This document shows positions 9,143 to 17,916 of a stretch of 64,000 bases of DNA, piece by piece. A program made the translations under genes and the position numbers. The notes under the pieces are model-generated. The model was not told the DNA's origin. It did no database searches and saw only the letters and a program-made list of their open reading frames with translations. Source of the stretch: Bradyrhizobium sp. ISRA430 (GTDB lineage: Bacteria > Pseudomonadota > Alphaproteobacteria > Rhizobiales > Xanthobacteraceae); the NCBI RefSeq assembly GCF_029909975.1, contig NZ_CP094516.1, forward strand, positions 7,976,501 through 8,040,500. Reading direction: 5' to 3'. Each line of letters starts with the position of its first letter. The first letter of the stretch is position 1.

Positions 9143-9161
9143 GTGACGCAGGAAGTCGAGA

Positions 9162-9581
9162 TTAGCCCTTCTGCGTCCGCCGCTGCAGGAGCGCGACCAA
9201 TTCCTCGAGACTCTGTTCGACGTTTGTAGGCTGTAAAGATCCGACATCGGCCTCGGGCCGATCAGCCTGGACGAGGTGCAAGTCTGCGCCGACAGGCTTC
9301 GTGGGTTTCGCTGGCTCCCATCCTTGAATGGATATGTCCTCAAACGTGCGCGTGATGTCGTGGTTCGTCCGCCGCTTTGCAGCCATTGGCGATTGAGACG
9401 CGGCATGTCGCGTCCTCGCGCGTTCATCCGAAGAAGAGTGCCAGGGTCTGGGCGCGGGCGAAATGTAGGGTTGGAATTTCAGGTATTCCGCATGTCGCTT
9501 GCGGGAGATCAGCCCACGTGTGCTGTAGCCGGCAGCGAAGCCAATCGCGAGTAGAACAACTATGATCAGGAGGCCCAGCAT
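9162..9581 (-). CDS. Single-pass membrane protein of unknown function
   Basis: 139 residues. One N-terminal hydrophobic helix (LGLLIIVVLLAIGFAAGYS) is followed by a basic, Ser/Pro-rich soluble region and a C-terminal part predicted to be helical (NVEQSLEELVALLQRR). The ATG at 9581 is the second of two adjacent possible starts (TTG-ATG). Topology suggests anchoring in the inner membrane with the tail in the cytoplasm. It lies next to a repeat element and has no evident operon partner. Confidence 0.6.
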   Translation of the reverse strand: MLGLLIIVVLLAIGFAAGYSTRGLISRKRHAEYLKFQPYISPAPRPWHSSSDERARTRHAASQSPMAAKRRTNHDITRTFEDISIQGWEPAKPTKPVGADLHLVQADRPEADVGSLQPTNVEQSLEELVALLQRRTQKG

Positions 9582-9877
9582 CAACTATACGTGCGCTCTC
9601 ACAATTCTGCCTCAAAGCCAGCCCGCTGCCGTCTATCTCCCGTAATTGACTATTTGAAGGCACATTGTTCGCCGTGTCCGTTCTGGGCTGTGCCTATTTC
9701 AGGATCGTGTCCCGATGTGTCTGCGCTTTGTGCATGGTCGTTCGCAGTATCGCCATGGTCCGGTGAGCAAGCTTGGTTGATGGTCAATCGGCCTTCGGCA
9801 CGGCACGCGTCGTGAGCAACGCGAAGGCCGTCGGCTCATGGGCCGTTCAATCAAGCCACAAGTGGCAAAACTCCGAA

Positions 9878-11119
9878 ATGCTGAGATCGCCGATCTTGCT
9901 ATTACAATCTCCAGATTCCGCCACCACGGCAGAAAGCGGCGCGCAGAAGATCGGAGCCGTCAACGGCCTTCGTGGAATCGCCATCATGATGGTGATCGTC
10001 TTTCACCTGTTTGTTCCATTTACATCCAGTACGCCGTCGTTTCCCGGCGAGCTCGATCCGAATGGTCTCCTTGCCATTGTCGCGAAGCACGGCTTCTTGG
10101 GCGTGAATATCTTTTTTGTGCTCTCTGGATTCGTCCTGTACCTTCCCTATCGCACGAAAAAGCGAGCGATCAATCGCCTGGCGGACTTCCCGGAGTTCTA
10201 TTGGCATCGCGCCGCCCGGTTGCTTCCGCTGTACTATGTCGTCGTCCTCGTGACGGTTGCTCTCCACGCGAAGTCATCCGCTGGGTCGCACGCATGGTAT
10301 CTAGAGCTCGGCGGACTTCTGTCGACACTTTTCATTTTTGTGCCGCATGGGTTTATGCCCCCCTCCAATCCGGTGTTGTGGTCCGTCGGTGTTGAAATCT
10401 GGTTTAGCCTTTTGTTTCCGCTGCTACTCCTTCTGATCGCGCGGTGGAGCCTCGAAAAGTTGGCGCTGTTGAGCGTCATTGTCTGCTCAGTCTTCGTGGT
10501 GGTCGGCAATCTCATCGCGGTCGATCGGATCGGCATATTTCGCCCATTTGTGGGCGGCATCTTCGGGTCGTGTTACCAATTCATTTTTGGAATGTTGGTT
10601 TGCGATCTTTACGTCAGGTCCAGGGAAAGTGCCTCGCTCAGGCGATTCTGTCCGCGCGGGCTGGTGCCCGGGGTCCTGCTGATGATTGGCGCCATATACG
10701 TCAAGGATAACGGCCCTTGGGTAGTGAGTATTCTCTACGCAACGACGTTTTGCGCCGGGTTTTCCATGGTGTTGCTTGCGGTCCTATCCGGGGCATGGTT
10801 CACAAATCGCGTGTTCGAGGCATGGGCATTTCAAGTCATTGGATGCATGTGCTACAGCATCTATGCGTGGCATTCGATCATCATGGTTGAAATGATCCCG
10901 CCGGATACGTCTTCGTTGAAAGACACGCTTCGATTGTCATTGCCGTATGTCGCGACAATGATCGCGCTGAGTGCTTTGAGCTATCGCTACATTGAGTTTG
11001 GTCATCAGCGCGATTGGAGGGCCTTGTTCTTGTTGCGCAAGTCCAAGTCCAGCGAGCTCGCTGGCGCTCGGATATCCGGTCGGAATGACGCCGAGTCTAA
11101 GCCGATTGCATCGTCGTGA
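9878..11119 (+). CDS. Acyltransferase-3 family membrane protein (O-acetyltransferase-like)
   Basis: 413 residues with about ten hydrophobic segments. The signature of acyltransferase-3 proteins is present: NGLRGIAIMMVIVFHLF with its conserved Arg and His, FFVLSGFVLY, and the basic YWHRAARLLPLYY loop. Members transfer acetyl or other acyl groups from the cytoplasm to extracytoplasmic sugars such as LPS, exopolysaccharide or Nod factor. The ATG at 9878 sits just before the conserved domain. An in-frame ATG at 9773 is possible and neither has a clear ribosome-binding site. The acceptor is unknown; surface-glycan decoration is inferred from the neighbourhood. Confidence 0.85.
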   Translation: MLRSPILLLQSPDSATTAESGAQKIGAVNGLRGIAIMMVIVFHLFVPFTSSTPSFPGELDPNGLLAIVAKHGFLGVNIFFVLSGFVLYLPYRTKKRAINRLADFPEFYWHRAARLLPLYYVVVLVTVALHAKSSAGSHAWYLELGGLLSTLFIFVPHGFMPPSNPVLWSVGVEIWFSLLFPLLLLLIARWSLEKLALLSVIVCSVFVVVGNLIAVDRIGIFRPFVGGIFGSCYQFIFGMLVCDLYVRSRESASLRRFCPRGLVPGVLLMIGAIYVKDNGPWVVSILYATTFCAGFSMVLLAVLSGAWFTNRVFEAWAFQVIGCMCYSIYAWHSIIMVEMIPPDTSSLKDTLRLSLPYVATMIALSALSYRYIEFGHQRDWRALFLLRKSKSSELAGARISGRNDAESKPIASS

Positions 11120-11253
11120 GAGATCTGATGAAGCCCTGCGGCTGCTTCGGCGTCAGGGTCGTTGCATCGCTCGAGAACAGGGGCGACGCCCTGCGCTCGG
11201 GCCGCCGAATTTCTGGCGCTGGTTGACGCGCTGATTGGCGAGCGGATGACGCG

Positions 11254-11460
11254 TCAGTGTGCGATGCGCGGACGTGGGCCGGTGTCGGGTTCTCCCGCGG
11301 CCACGCTGTTTAGCGTCCGTTCGATCCGCCGCTTCACCTTGGCGAGGTCATGGTCCACGGCTGCATTCCGCAGTATCATATTGCGCTCGGGATCGGGATG
11401 CCCTGAGAAGGACATCGCGAGCGAGCCCGCCAGAAGCAGCGCTGTCACGGAGGTGGTCAT
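11254..11460 (-). CDS. Possible small exported protein
   Basis: 68 residues. The ATG at 11460 opens a short hydrophobic stretch (SVTALLLAGSLAMSFSG) that could be a weak signal sequence, followed by a charged helix-like part. There is no strong ribosome-binding site and no family resemblance. The signal-like start and the lack of a competing gene make it worth recording as a tentative gene. Confidence 0.35.
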   Translation of the reverse strand: MTTSVTALLLAGSLAMSFSGHPDPERNMILRNAAVDHDLAKVKRRIERTLNSVAAGEPDTGPRPRIAH

Positions 11461-11652
11461 GTCGGCAATCCAGCCCGACAATGCGGCGAATTGTTGCCGG
11501 CGAGCCTCAAATTCAGTTCAGCGTCGGCAGATAGGCGATGACGTTGGCGCGACCGTCGGCGTTGGGCAATTCGGTATGGTCCGCTCGAGCAAGCCTGCCG
11601 CTCCTCGGGGCGGCAGCCTCGGTAGAGCTCGACTGCCTCCACGGGGATGATC

Positions 11653-12543
11653 ATGACCGACGATACGCATGTGATCCAAAGTGGCCGCCTCACCGCGATC
11701 ATCAAGGCGCACGGCGCCGAGCTGTGCTCGCTCAGGGACGAGGACGGCGTCGAGTTCATCTGGCAGGCGGGGCCGGCCTGGCCGCGCCATGCGCCGCTGT
11801 TGTTTCCGATCGTCGGTCGCCTCGCGAGCGACGTGTTGCGGCACCGGGGCAAGACCTACCGCATGACCCAGCACGGCTTTGCGCGCGACCAGCGCTTTGC
11901 GTGGGCGGAGCGCGAAGCCAGCCGCTGCGTGTTGGTGCTGAACGACAGCGAGGCGACGCGTGCGCTCTATCCTTTCGCATTCCGCCTGGTCGCGACCTAC
12001 GTCCTCGACGCCGCAGGGCTCGAGGTGGCGCTCAGCATTGTCAACACAGGCGGAGAGATGCTGCCGGCTTCGCTCGGCGGTCATCCCGCCTTCAACTGGC
12101 CGCTCCAGCCGACACTGTCCAAGGAGAGCTATGCGCTGACATTTGCAGACGAGGAACCGTTTCCCATTCGGCGTCTCGACGGCGGGCTGCTGCGCGCAGC
12201 GCCTGCGCAAAGTCCGGTCCAGGGCAAAGTGCTCGGCCTGTCCGAAGCCCTGTTTGCCGATGACGCGATCATCTTCGCTCCGATCAACAGCGCCTCGGTC
12301 CGCTATGCGGCCCGGCGGGGTGCAGCGCGGGGACCATGGCTCGAGATGTCCTGGTCCGGCTTTCGCGAGCTCGGCGTCTGGTCAAAGCCGTCGGGGGCGC
12401 CGTTCCTCTGCATCGAGCCCTGGCGCGGCTATGCGAGTCCCTCCGGCTTCGACGGCGAGTTCAGCGACAAGCCGGGCCTGATGCGGATCGCGCCGCGCGC
12501 GGAAGAAGTGCTGTCCTTCCGCATCCAGGTCGGCATGTCCTGA
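11653..12543 (+). CDS. Aldose 1-epimerase family protein (galactose-mutarotase fold)
   Basis: 296 residues. The beta-sandwich mutarotase family is indicated by GAELCSLRDEDG near the N-terminus, the FPIVGRL and HGFARDQRF stretches with the conserved His, and GGHPAFNWPL in the middle. It resembles the LacX/YeaD-like branch more than classical GalM. The expected reaction is interconversion of alpha and beta anomers of a hexose or hexose phosphate. The ATG at 11653 follows GGGG by six bases; another ATG six bases upstream is possible. Phosphoglucomutase is encoded 2 kb away on the same strand but in a separate unit. Confidence 0.8.
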   Translation: MTDDTHVIQSGRLTAIIKAHGAELCSLRDEDGVEFIWQAGPAWPRHAPLLFPIVGRLASDVLRHRGKTYRMTQHGFARDQRFAWAEREASRCVLVLNDSEATRALYPFAFRLVATYVLDAAGLEVALSIVNTGGEMLPASLGGHPAFNWPLQPTLSKESYALTFADEEPFPIRRLDGGLLRAAPAQSPVQGKVLGLSEALFADDAIIFAPINSASVRYAARRGAARGPWLEMSWSGFRELGVWSKPSGAPFLCIEPWRGYASPSGFDGEFSDKPGLMRIAPRAEEVLSFRIQVGMS

Positions 12544-12568
12544 AGCGCCGCGGACCGCGCGGAGAGTT

Positions 12569-13744
12569 TCACGCGCCCGCGCTGCGGCCGTTCAGGGCAA
12601 CGCCTGCAGGAGCCATCGTTTCCGCGCGCACCACAGGCTTGGCCGTCGAGGTCAGGCGGTGCGCCAGGTCCTGCGCGCGACGCTCGATCAGATGCCAGGT
12701 CGCACGCGCGACGAGGTAGCTGAGCGCCGCAGTGACCGCGTAGGCTGCAAGCAGCGAGACCAGCCCGCCTGGCAGCGGCCAGATGCGATGCAAGCCAAAG
12801 ATGACAGCGAAGTGCGACAGATACATCGAGTAGGAGTTGCGGCCGAGCGCCTCGAGCGGCCACCAGCTAATCGAAAAGCGGATGCAGCCGAACACCAGCG
12901 CGCCGAGCACGAGGTTGATCATCAGATAGTTGAACTCGTGCGACCCGGTGGCGTGGTCGGCGACGAAGGACAGCGCAATGAAGGCGGCGAAGATCGCGGC
13001 ATCAGACTTCGCAAAGCCGTCGCGGAGCGAGAAGAACAGCGCGCAGCCCACCAGGAAGATCGGAAGCTGGTTCAGGAAGCTCAAGTGAAGCGCGTTCCAG
13101 ACGAAGGCCTCGTTGCCAGCCCCGTAATAGGATGAGAACAGTGTGTAGGCCGCCGGTTTGAACAGGCAGACATTGACGAGATGGAGCAGAATCGCGAGCG
13201 CAAGGTAGAGATGACGGCGCGATCCGAACGCGGTGATCACGAACGGGAAGACGAGATAGAACGTCATCTCCGCCGCGATCGACCAGTCGCCCGGAACGAC
13301 GCTGTTGATGCTGTCCGGCCAGAAGCCGTGCAGGAACGTTGCGGTCAGGATGACCTGGTGAGGTCCGATGCCGCTCGGAGCGTTGTAGCTCGGCCCGGTG
13401 CCGTTGAGGACGAGGTAGAACGGGATCGCGAGCCAGAACAGCGGCGCGATGCGCAGGAAGCGCCGGGTGTAGAATTTGCGGGTCGGGCTCGTTTCCGATG
13501 CGCGCTGCGTCCACATCAGGCACATCGTCATGGCGCTGACGAAGTAGAACACGTTGACGCCGACCCAGCCGCAGACGAACGTGAAATCGACGGCGCGGAT
13601 GCCGGACGGGAAGGACTGCGAGACGTGGATCGCCATCACACCTGCGATCGCCAGGCCACGCAGGAAATCGAGCGTATGTGAACGGCCGAAGGGTGTCGTG
13701 CCTCCATCGGTTCGACCGGCAGCCAACCGGGTCTGCCCTTGCAT
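12569..13744 (-). CDS. Acyltransferase-3 family membrane protein
   Basis: 391 residues and about ten membrane segments. Conserved elements are the LDFLRGLAIAGVMAIH stretch with Arg and His, FYFVSAMTM in the position of the usual VLSGF motif, and the FYTRRFLRIAPLFW loop. It is probably an O-acyltransferase acting on a surface polysaccharide. The ATG at 13744 is preceded by GGAGCAGG. It converges with the epimerase gene with only 25 bases between the stops. It is clearly diverged from the acyltransferase at 9878, so it is not a recent duplicate. Confidence 0.85.
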   Translation of the reverse strand: MQGQTRLAAGRTDGGTTPFGRSHTLDFLRGLAIAGVMAIHVSQSFPSGIRAVDFTFVCGWVGVNVFYFVSAMTMCLMWTQRASETSPTRKFYTRRFLRIAPLFWLAIPFYLVLNGTGPSYNAPSGIGPHQVILTATFLHGFWPDSINSVVPGDWSIAAEMTFYLVFPFVITAFGSRRHLYLALAILLHLVNVCLFKPAAYTLFSSYYGAGNEAFVWNALHLSFLNQLPIFLVGCALFFSLRDGFAKSDAAIFAAFIALSFVADHATGSHEFNYLMINLVLGALVFGCIRFSISWWPLEALGRNSYSMYLSHFAVIFGLHRIWPLPGGLVSLLAAYAVTAALSYLVARATWHLIERRAQDLAHRLTSTAKPVVRAETMAPAGVALNGRSAGA

Positions 13745-14119
13745 TACGCCTGCTCCGTCGTTTCGCCGATTGTCTCGCTCTTGCGAGGGCAAACCATATA
13801 GGCGGATCTCCCGATTCCGAAGCCGAAGACTTTCTTTACGTTAACCGCCTCTTGAGTCGATCAGGGATGAATCGGAATAGGCTCGGCGGTTGTGCCGGCT
13901 CCGGACGCCTGCAGTGCTGCTAAATGGCAGAATGGATTCCGGGCTCGCGCCAGGTAGCGCGCGCCCGGAATGACAGTTCGGAGTCCTCGAAGGATGGCGG
14001 GATATACAGTCTTTCGCCGAAGGAACGCGTACCCCATCGCGCGTGTTGTGGGTTGGCGGGGGCGCGGCCGATGCTATGGTGTCCCGCAATCTCTGCACGA
14101 CAGGACGAGGATATTTCCA
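13745..14119. other. Intergenic region before pgm with a repeat remnant
   Basis: 375 bases between divergent genes. A partial copy of repeat family E (GGATTCCGGGCTCGCGCC followed by CCCGGAATGACAG) lies at 13932-13977. The remaining sequence must hold the promoters of both genes, but I cannot name a convincing -35/-10 pair. Confidence 0.45.
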
Positions 14120-15766
14120 GTGGCTGATGTTCATCCCGCGGCGGGCAAGCAGGTCTCGCCGGACGCGCTCGCCAATATTCCGCGGCTCGTCACCGCCTAT
14201 TTCGCCAACAAGCCGGATGCGGGCGACCCCGCGCAGCGGGTGGCGTTCGGCACCTCCGGCCATCGCGGCACCTCGCTGAAGAACACCTTCAACGAGGGCC
14301 ACATTCTTTCGACCACGCAGGCGATCTGCGACTACCGCCGCGAGAAGGGGCTGACCGGGCCGCTGTTCATCGGCATCGACACCCACGCGCTGGCCGAGCC
14401 GGCACTCGCCAGCGCCGTCGAGGTGTTCGCGGCCAACGGCGTCGAAGTCATGATCGACAAGGACGGCGGCTACACGCCGACGCCGGTGATCTCGCATGCG
14501 ATCCTGACCTACAACAAGGGCCGCGCCAGCGGCCTTGCCGACGGCGTCGTCATCACGCCCTCGCACAATCCGCCCGAGGACGGCGGCTACAAATACAATC
14601 CGCCGCATGGCGGGCCCGCCGACACCGATGCGACCTCCGTGGTCGAGAGGCGCGCCAACGCGTATCTGGCCGACGGGCTCAAGGGCATCGCGCGCATGGA
14701 CTATGCCAAGGCGCGCAAGTCCTCGACCGTCCACGCCTACGACTTCATCGCGCCCTACGTCGCCGATCTCGGCAACGTCGTCGATCTCGATCTGGTCAGG
14801 TCGGCCGGCATCAATATCGGCATCGATCCGCTCGGCGGCGCTGCCGTGCATTACTGGCATCCGATCATCGATCGCTACGGCCTGAAGGCCACGGTGGTGA
14901 ACGAGGCGATCGATCCGACCTTCCGCTTCATGACGCTCGACTGGGACGGCAAGATCCGCATGGACTGCTCCTCGCCCTACGCCATGGCGAGCCTGATCGG
15001 GATGCGCGACCGCTTCGACATCGCCTTCGCCAACGACACCGACGCCGACCGCCACGGCATCGTGACGCGCACCGGCGGCCTGATGAATCCGAACCATTAT
15101 CTTGCGACCGCGATCGCCTATCTGTTCGCGCATCGCCCGAACTGGGGCAAGGACGCCGCGATCGGCAAGACGGTGGTATCGAGTTCGATCATCGACCGCG
15201 TCGCCAGGAAGCTCGGCCGCAAGCTGGTCGAGACGCCCGTTGGCTTCAAATGGTTCGTCGAAGGCCTCCTTGGTGGATCCTTCGGCTTCGGCGGCGAGGA
15301 GAGTGCAGGGGCCTCGTTCCTCCGGCGCGACGGCACGGTCTGGACCACCGACAAGGACGGCATCATCCTCGGCCTGCTCGCCGCGGAGATCATGGCGAAG
15401 ACCGGCCGCGATCCCAGCCAGCTCTTCAATGATCTCACCGCCGAATTCGGCGTGCCTCATTACGAGCGCATCGATGTCGCGGCGAACACGGCCCAGAAGA
15501 ACGTGCTGAAATCGGTGACGCCGGAGCAGCTCGGCCTGAAGGACCTCGCCGGTGATCCCGTCCGCGCCACGCTGAGCAAGGCGCCGGGCAATGGCCAGCC
15601 CTTCGGCGGCATCAAGGTCGAAACCGATTTCGGCTGGTTCGCCGCGCGCCCGTCAGGAACAGAGGATGTCTACAAGATCTACGCCGAGAGTTTCCGTAGC
15701 ACCGATCACCTGAAGCGGATTCAGGAAGAGGCCAAGGCGGGGTTGGCGAAGGTGTTTGGGGCATAA
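14120..15766 (+). CDS. pgm: Phosphoglucomutase (alpha-D-glucose phosphate-specific)
   Basis: Interconverts glucose-1-phosphate and glucose-6-phosphate, linking glycolysis to glycogen and surface-polysaccharide synthesis. With the GTG at 14120, preceded by GACGAGGA, it is 548 residues, close to the 546 of E. coli Pgm; an upstream in-frame ATG at 13970 would extend it needlessly. The catalytic phosphoserine loop TPSHNPPEDGG puts the Ser at residue 148. The metal-binding DTDADRHG places Asp at 306, 308 and 310. GGEESAGASF is the sugar-binding loop and RPSGTEDVYK the phosphate-binding loop. Cytoplasmic. It stands alone, followed by repeats. Confidence 0.95.
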   Translation: MADVHPAAGKQVSPDALANIPRLVTAYFANKPDAGDPAQRVAFGTSGHRGTSLKNTFNEGHILSTTQAICDYRREKGLTGPLFIGIDTHALAEPALASAVEVFAANGVEVMIDKDGGYTPTPVISHAILTYNKGRASGLADGVVITPSHNPPEDGGYKYNPPHGGPADTDATSVVERRANAYLADGLKGIARMDYAKARKSSTVHAYDFIAPYVADLGNVVDLDLVRSAGINIGIDPLGGAAVHYWHPIIDRYGLKATVVNEAIDPTFRFMTLDWDGKIRMDCSSPYAMASLIGMRDRFDIAFANDTDADRHGIVTRTGGLMNPNHYLATAIAYLFAHRPNWGKDAAIGKTVVSSSIIDRVARKLGRKLVETPVGFKWFVEGLLGGSFGFGGEESAGASFLRRDGTVWTTDKDGIILGLLAAEIMAKTGRDPSQLFNDLTAEFGVPHYERIDVAANTAQKNVLKSVTPEQLGLKDLAGDPVRATLSKAPGNGQPFGGIKVETDFGWFAARPSGTEDVYKIYAESFRSTDHLKRIQEEAKAGLAKVFGA

Positions 15767-15810
15767 GTCGCGCGATGTAAGTCCCGTTCTTGTCCTCCCT
15801 TAGAGGGGGA

Positions 15811-15886
15811 GGTGTCGCCCGTATCGTGCGACGTCATCACGGGCGAGTAGGTGTCGTCGTATCGTGCGACGTCATCACCCGCGAAA
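15811..15886. repeat. 38-bp tandem duplication
   Basis: GTATCGTGCGACGTCATCAC occurs at 15821-15840 and again at 15859-15878, with similar flanks (GGTGTCG before, CGGGCG or CCGCG after), giving a 38-bp period. It directly precedes repeat A1 and looks like a local duplication of that element's left border. Confidence 0.7.
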
Positions 15887-15972
15887 GCGGGTGATCCAGT
15901 ATTCCAGAGACCATCGTTAGATACGGAGACGCCGCGGCGTACTGGATTTCCCCGCCTTCGCGGGGAATGACC
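15871..15972. repeat. Intergenic palindromic repeat family A, copy 1
   Basis: Starts GTCATCACCCGCGAAAGCGGGTGATCCAG and ends CCCCGCCTTCGCGGGGAATGACC. The centre has TATTCCAGAGAC and CGCGGCGTACTGGAT, shared with the copies at 21201 and 38646. Both ends form GC-rich hairpins, so the transcript would fold strongly. Lies between pgm and the vanA-like gene. Confidence 0.7.
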
Positions 15973-15983
15973 ATTTCGACCAT

Positions 15984-16006
15984 TTATGTATACATAACGT
16001 AGCATA
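15984..16006. promoter_or_regulatory. Candidate VanR (GntR/FCD) operator, distal site
   Basis: Contains the perfect 12-bp palindrome TATGTATACATA at 15985-15996 inside the longer block TTATGTATACATAACGTAGCATA (23 bp, given here as landmarks). The 15-bp core TGTATACATAACGTA is repeated exactly at 16061. FCD-type GntR regulators typically bind TNGT-type palindromes like this, and the regulator gene lies just downstream. Confidence 0.6.
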
Positions 16007-16035
16007 GAGGTAGAATAATACGCTTAGCTTTGGCC

Positions 16036-16065
16036 TTGAACGATTTCGGTCTTCAGTTATTGTAT
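16036..16065 (+). promoter_or_regulatory. Possible promoter of the vanA-like operon
   Basis: TTGAAC at 16036-16041 and TTGTAT at 16060-16065, 18 bases apart, could be -35 and -10 boxes. The -10 would lie inside the proximal operator, so bound regulator would block polymerase. The match to consensus is modest. Confidence 0.35.
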
Positions 16066-16081
16066 ACATAACGTATGCATA
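16057..16081. promoter_or_regulatory. Candidate VanR (GntR/FCD) operator, proximal site
   Basis: TTATTGTATACATAACGTATGCATA, differing from the distal block only by two inserted T residues. The centre-to-centre distance is 74 bp, about seven helical turns, which fits cooperative binding or looping. It ends 18 bases before the proposed start codon. Confidence 0.6.
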
Positions 16082-16099
16082 ACCGTGGGAGTGAGACCG

Positions 16100-17149
16100 G
16101 TGACAAAACCCTTCCCGATGAACGCCTGGTACGCCGCCGCCTGGGACGCCGAGGTGAAAGCGGCGCTGCTGCCGCGGACGATCTGCGGCAAGCATGTCGT
16201 GATGTACCGAAAGGCCGATGGCTCGGTGGCCGCGCTGGAGGATGCCTGCTGGCATCGTCTGGTGCCGTTGTCCAAGGGACGGCTCGAAGGCGACACCGTC
16301 GTCTGCGGCTATCACGGCCTCAAGTACAACGCGCAAGGGCGCTGCACCTTCATGCCATCGCAGGAGACCATCAACCCGTCGGCCTGCGTCCGCGCCTATC
16401 CCGTGGTCGAGCGTCACCGCTACATCTGGCTCTGGATGGGCGATCCCGCGCTCGCCGATCCGGCACTCGTGCCCGACATGCACTGGAATCACGATCCGGC
16501 CTGGGCCGGCGACGGCAAGACCATTCACGTCAATTGCGACTATCGCCTCGTGCTCGACAATCTCATGGATCTCACCCATGAGACCTTCGTGCACGGCTCC
16601 TCCATCGGCAATGACGCGGTCGCCGAAGCGCCGTTCGACGTCACCCATGGCGAGAAGACGGTGACGGTGACGCGCTGGATGCGCGGCATCGAGGCGCCGC
16701 CGTTCTGGGCCAAGCAGCTCGGCAAGCCTGGCCTGGTCGATCGCTGGCAGATCATCCGCTTCGAGGCGCCATGCACCATCGCCATCGACGTCGGCGTGGC
16801 GCCGACAGGCACCGGTGCGCCCGAAGGTGACCGCTCGCGAGGGGTCAACGGCTTCGTGCTCAACACCATCACGCCGGAAACCGAGAAGACGTGCCATTAT
16901 TTCTGGGCTTTCGTCCGCAACTATCGCCTTGGCGAGCAGCGCATCACCACCGAGATCCGCGAAGGCGTGTCCGGCATCTTCCGCGAGGACGAGCTGATCC
17001 TCGAAGCGCAGCAGCGCGCGATGGACGAGAATCCGGATCGCGTCTTCTACAATCTCAACATCGACGCCGGCGCGATGTGGTCGCGCAAGCTGATCGACAA
17101 GATGGTGGCGAAGGAAAACGCGCCGCAGCATCTCCAGGCCGCGGAGTAG
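16100..17149 (+). CDS. Rieske-type oxygenase, vanillate O-demethylase VanA-like
   Basis: 349 residues. The N-terminal Rieske [2Fe-2S] domain has Cys50-x-His52 and Cys69-x2-His72 (CWH...CGYH). The catalytic domain carries the mononuclear-iron motif DNLMDLTHETFVH with His160 and His165. NLNIDAGAMWSRKLID near the end closely follows VanA proteins. The expected reaction is oxidative demethylation of a methoxy-aromatic acid such as vanillate, releasing formaldehyde; the exact substrate is not readable from sequence. The GTG at 16100 follows GGGAGTGAG, so it is preferred over a GTG at 16085. It forms an operon with the regulator and reductase downstream. Confidence 0.85.
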   Translation: MTKPFPMNAWYAAAWDAEVKAALLPRTICGKHVVMYRKADGSVAALEDACWHRLVPLSKGRLEGDTVVCGYHGLKYNAQGRCTFMPSQETINPSACVRAYPVVERHRYIWLWMGDPALADPALVPDMHWNHDPAWAGDGKTIHVNCDYRLVLDNLMDLTHETFVHGSSIGNDAVAEAPFDVTHGEKTVTVTRWMRGIEAPPFWAKQLGKPGLVDRWQIIRFEAPCTIAIDVGVAPTGTGAPEGDRSRGVNGFVLNTITPETEKTCHYFWAFVRNYRLGEQRITTEIREGVSGIFREDELILEAQQRAMDENPDRVFYNLNIDAGAMWSRKLIDKMVAKENAPQHLQAAE

Positions 17150-17153
17150 GGAC

Positions 17154-17906
17154 ATGGCCGAGCGCGAGGTCGACCGCTCCGTCTCGCAGACCGTGAAGGC
17201 GCAGCTTGCGCTCCGCGACCAGATCCTGTCGGGTGCCTTGCGCCCGGGCGAGCGCATCTCCGAGTTGCAGGCGGTGGAGACGACCGGCGCCTCGCGGACG
17301 CCGGTACGCATGGCACTGGTGCGGCTCGAGGAGGAAGGCCTGTTGGAAGCGATCCCTTCCGGCGGCTTCATGGTGAAGGCGTTCTCCGAGCGCGACATCT
17401 CCGACTCCATCGAGCTGCGCGGCACGTTGGAGGGGCTTGCTGCGCGCTTTGCCGCCGAGCGCGGCGTCTCCGCGCGCGAGCTCGAACCGCTGAAGGAATG
17501 TCTTGCGGCGATCGATGAATTGCTGCGTCAGGTGCCGATCTCGGTCGACGCGTTCTCGTCCTATGTCACGCTGAATGCGCGCTTCCACGCGCTGCTCACG
17601 GAATTGTCGCGCAGCCCGCCCTTGATCCGGCAGATCGATCGCGCCTCCGCGCTGCCGTTCGCCTCGCCCAGCGGCTTTGTAATGGCGCAATCTGCGCTGC
17701 CGGAGGCACAGGAGATCCTGATCATCGCCCAGGAGCACCATCGCGTCGTGGTCGACGCGATCGAGAACCGCGAGGGCGCCCGCGCCGAAGCCGTGATGCG
17801 CGAGCATGCGCGTCTCGCCGTGCGTAACCTGCGGCTTGCGCTGCGCAACCGGACGCATCTCGACCTCTTGCCGGCGCTCGCGCTGATCAAGACCGCAACC
17901 GATTGA
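17154..17906 (+). CDS. GntR-family regulator with FCD domain (VanR-like)
   Basis: 250 residues. An N-terminal winged helix (about residues 8-75, with LRPGERISELQAVETTGASRTPVRMAL) is followed by an all-helical FCD ligand domain containing SIELRGTLEGLAARFAAERG. Such regulators repress aromatic-acid degradation genes until the substrate or an intermediate binds. It starts four bases after the oxygenase stop and ends ten bases before the reductase start. This oxygenase-regulator-reductase order means it controls its own operon. The twin palindromes at 15984 and 16057 are the likely operators. Confidence 0.85.
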   Translation: MAEREVDRSVSQTVKAQLALRDQILSGALRPGERISELQAVETTGASRTPVRMALVRLEEEGLLEAIPSGGFMVKAFSERDISDSIELRGTLEGLAARFAAERGVSARELEPLKECLAAIDELLRQVPISVDAFSSYVTLNARFHALLTELSRSPPLIRQIDRASALPFASPSGFVMAQSALPEAQEILIIAQEHHRVVVDAIENREGARAEAVMREHARLAVRNLRLALRNRTHLDLLPALALIKTATD

Positions 17907-17916
17907 GAGGAGTACC

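Noticed and set aside
13841..15460. 539-residue minus-strand open frame
   Set aside because: Antisense of pgm, Arg/Asp/Gly-rich, without any family motif.
15811..15972. Possible CRISPR array
   Set aside because: Only two direct repeats 38 bp apart with similar spacers, next to a palindromic repeat, and no cas genes.
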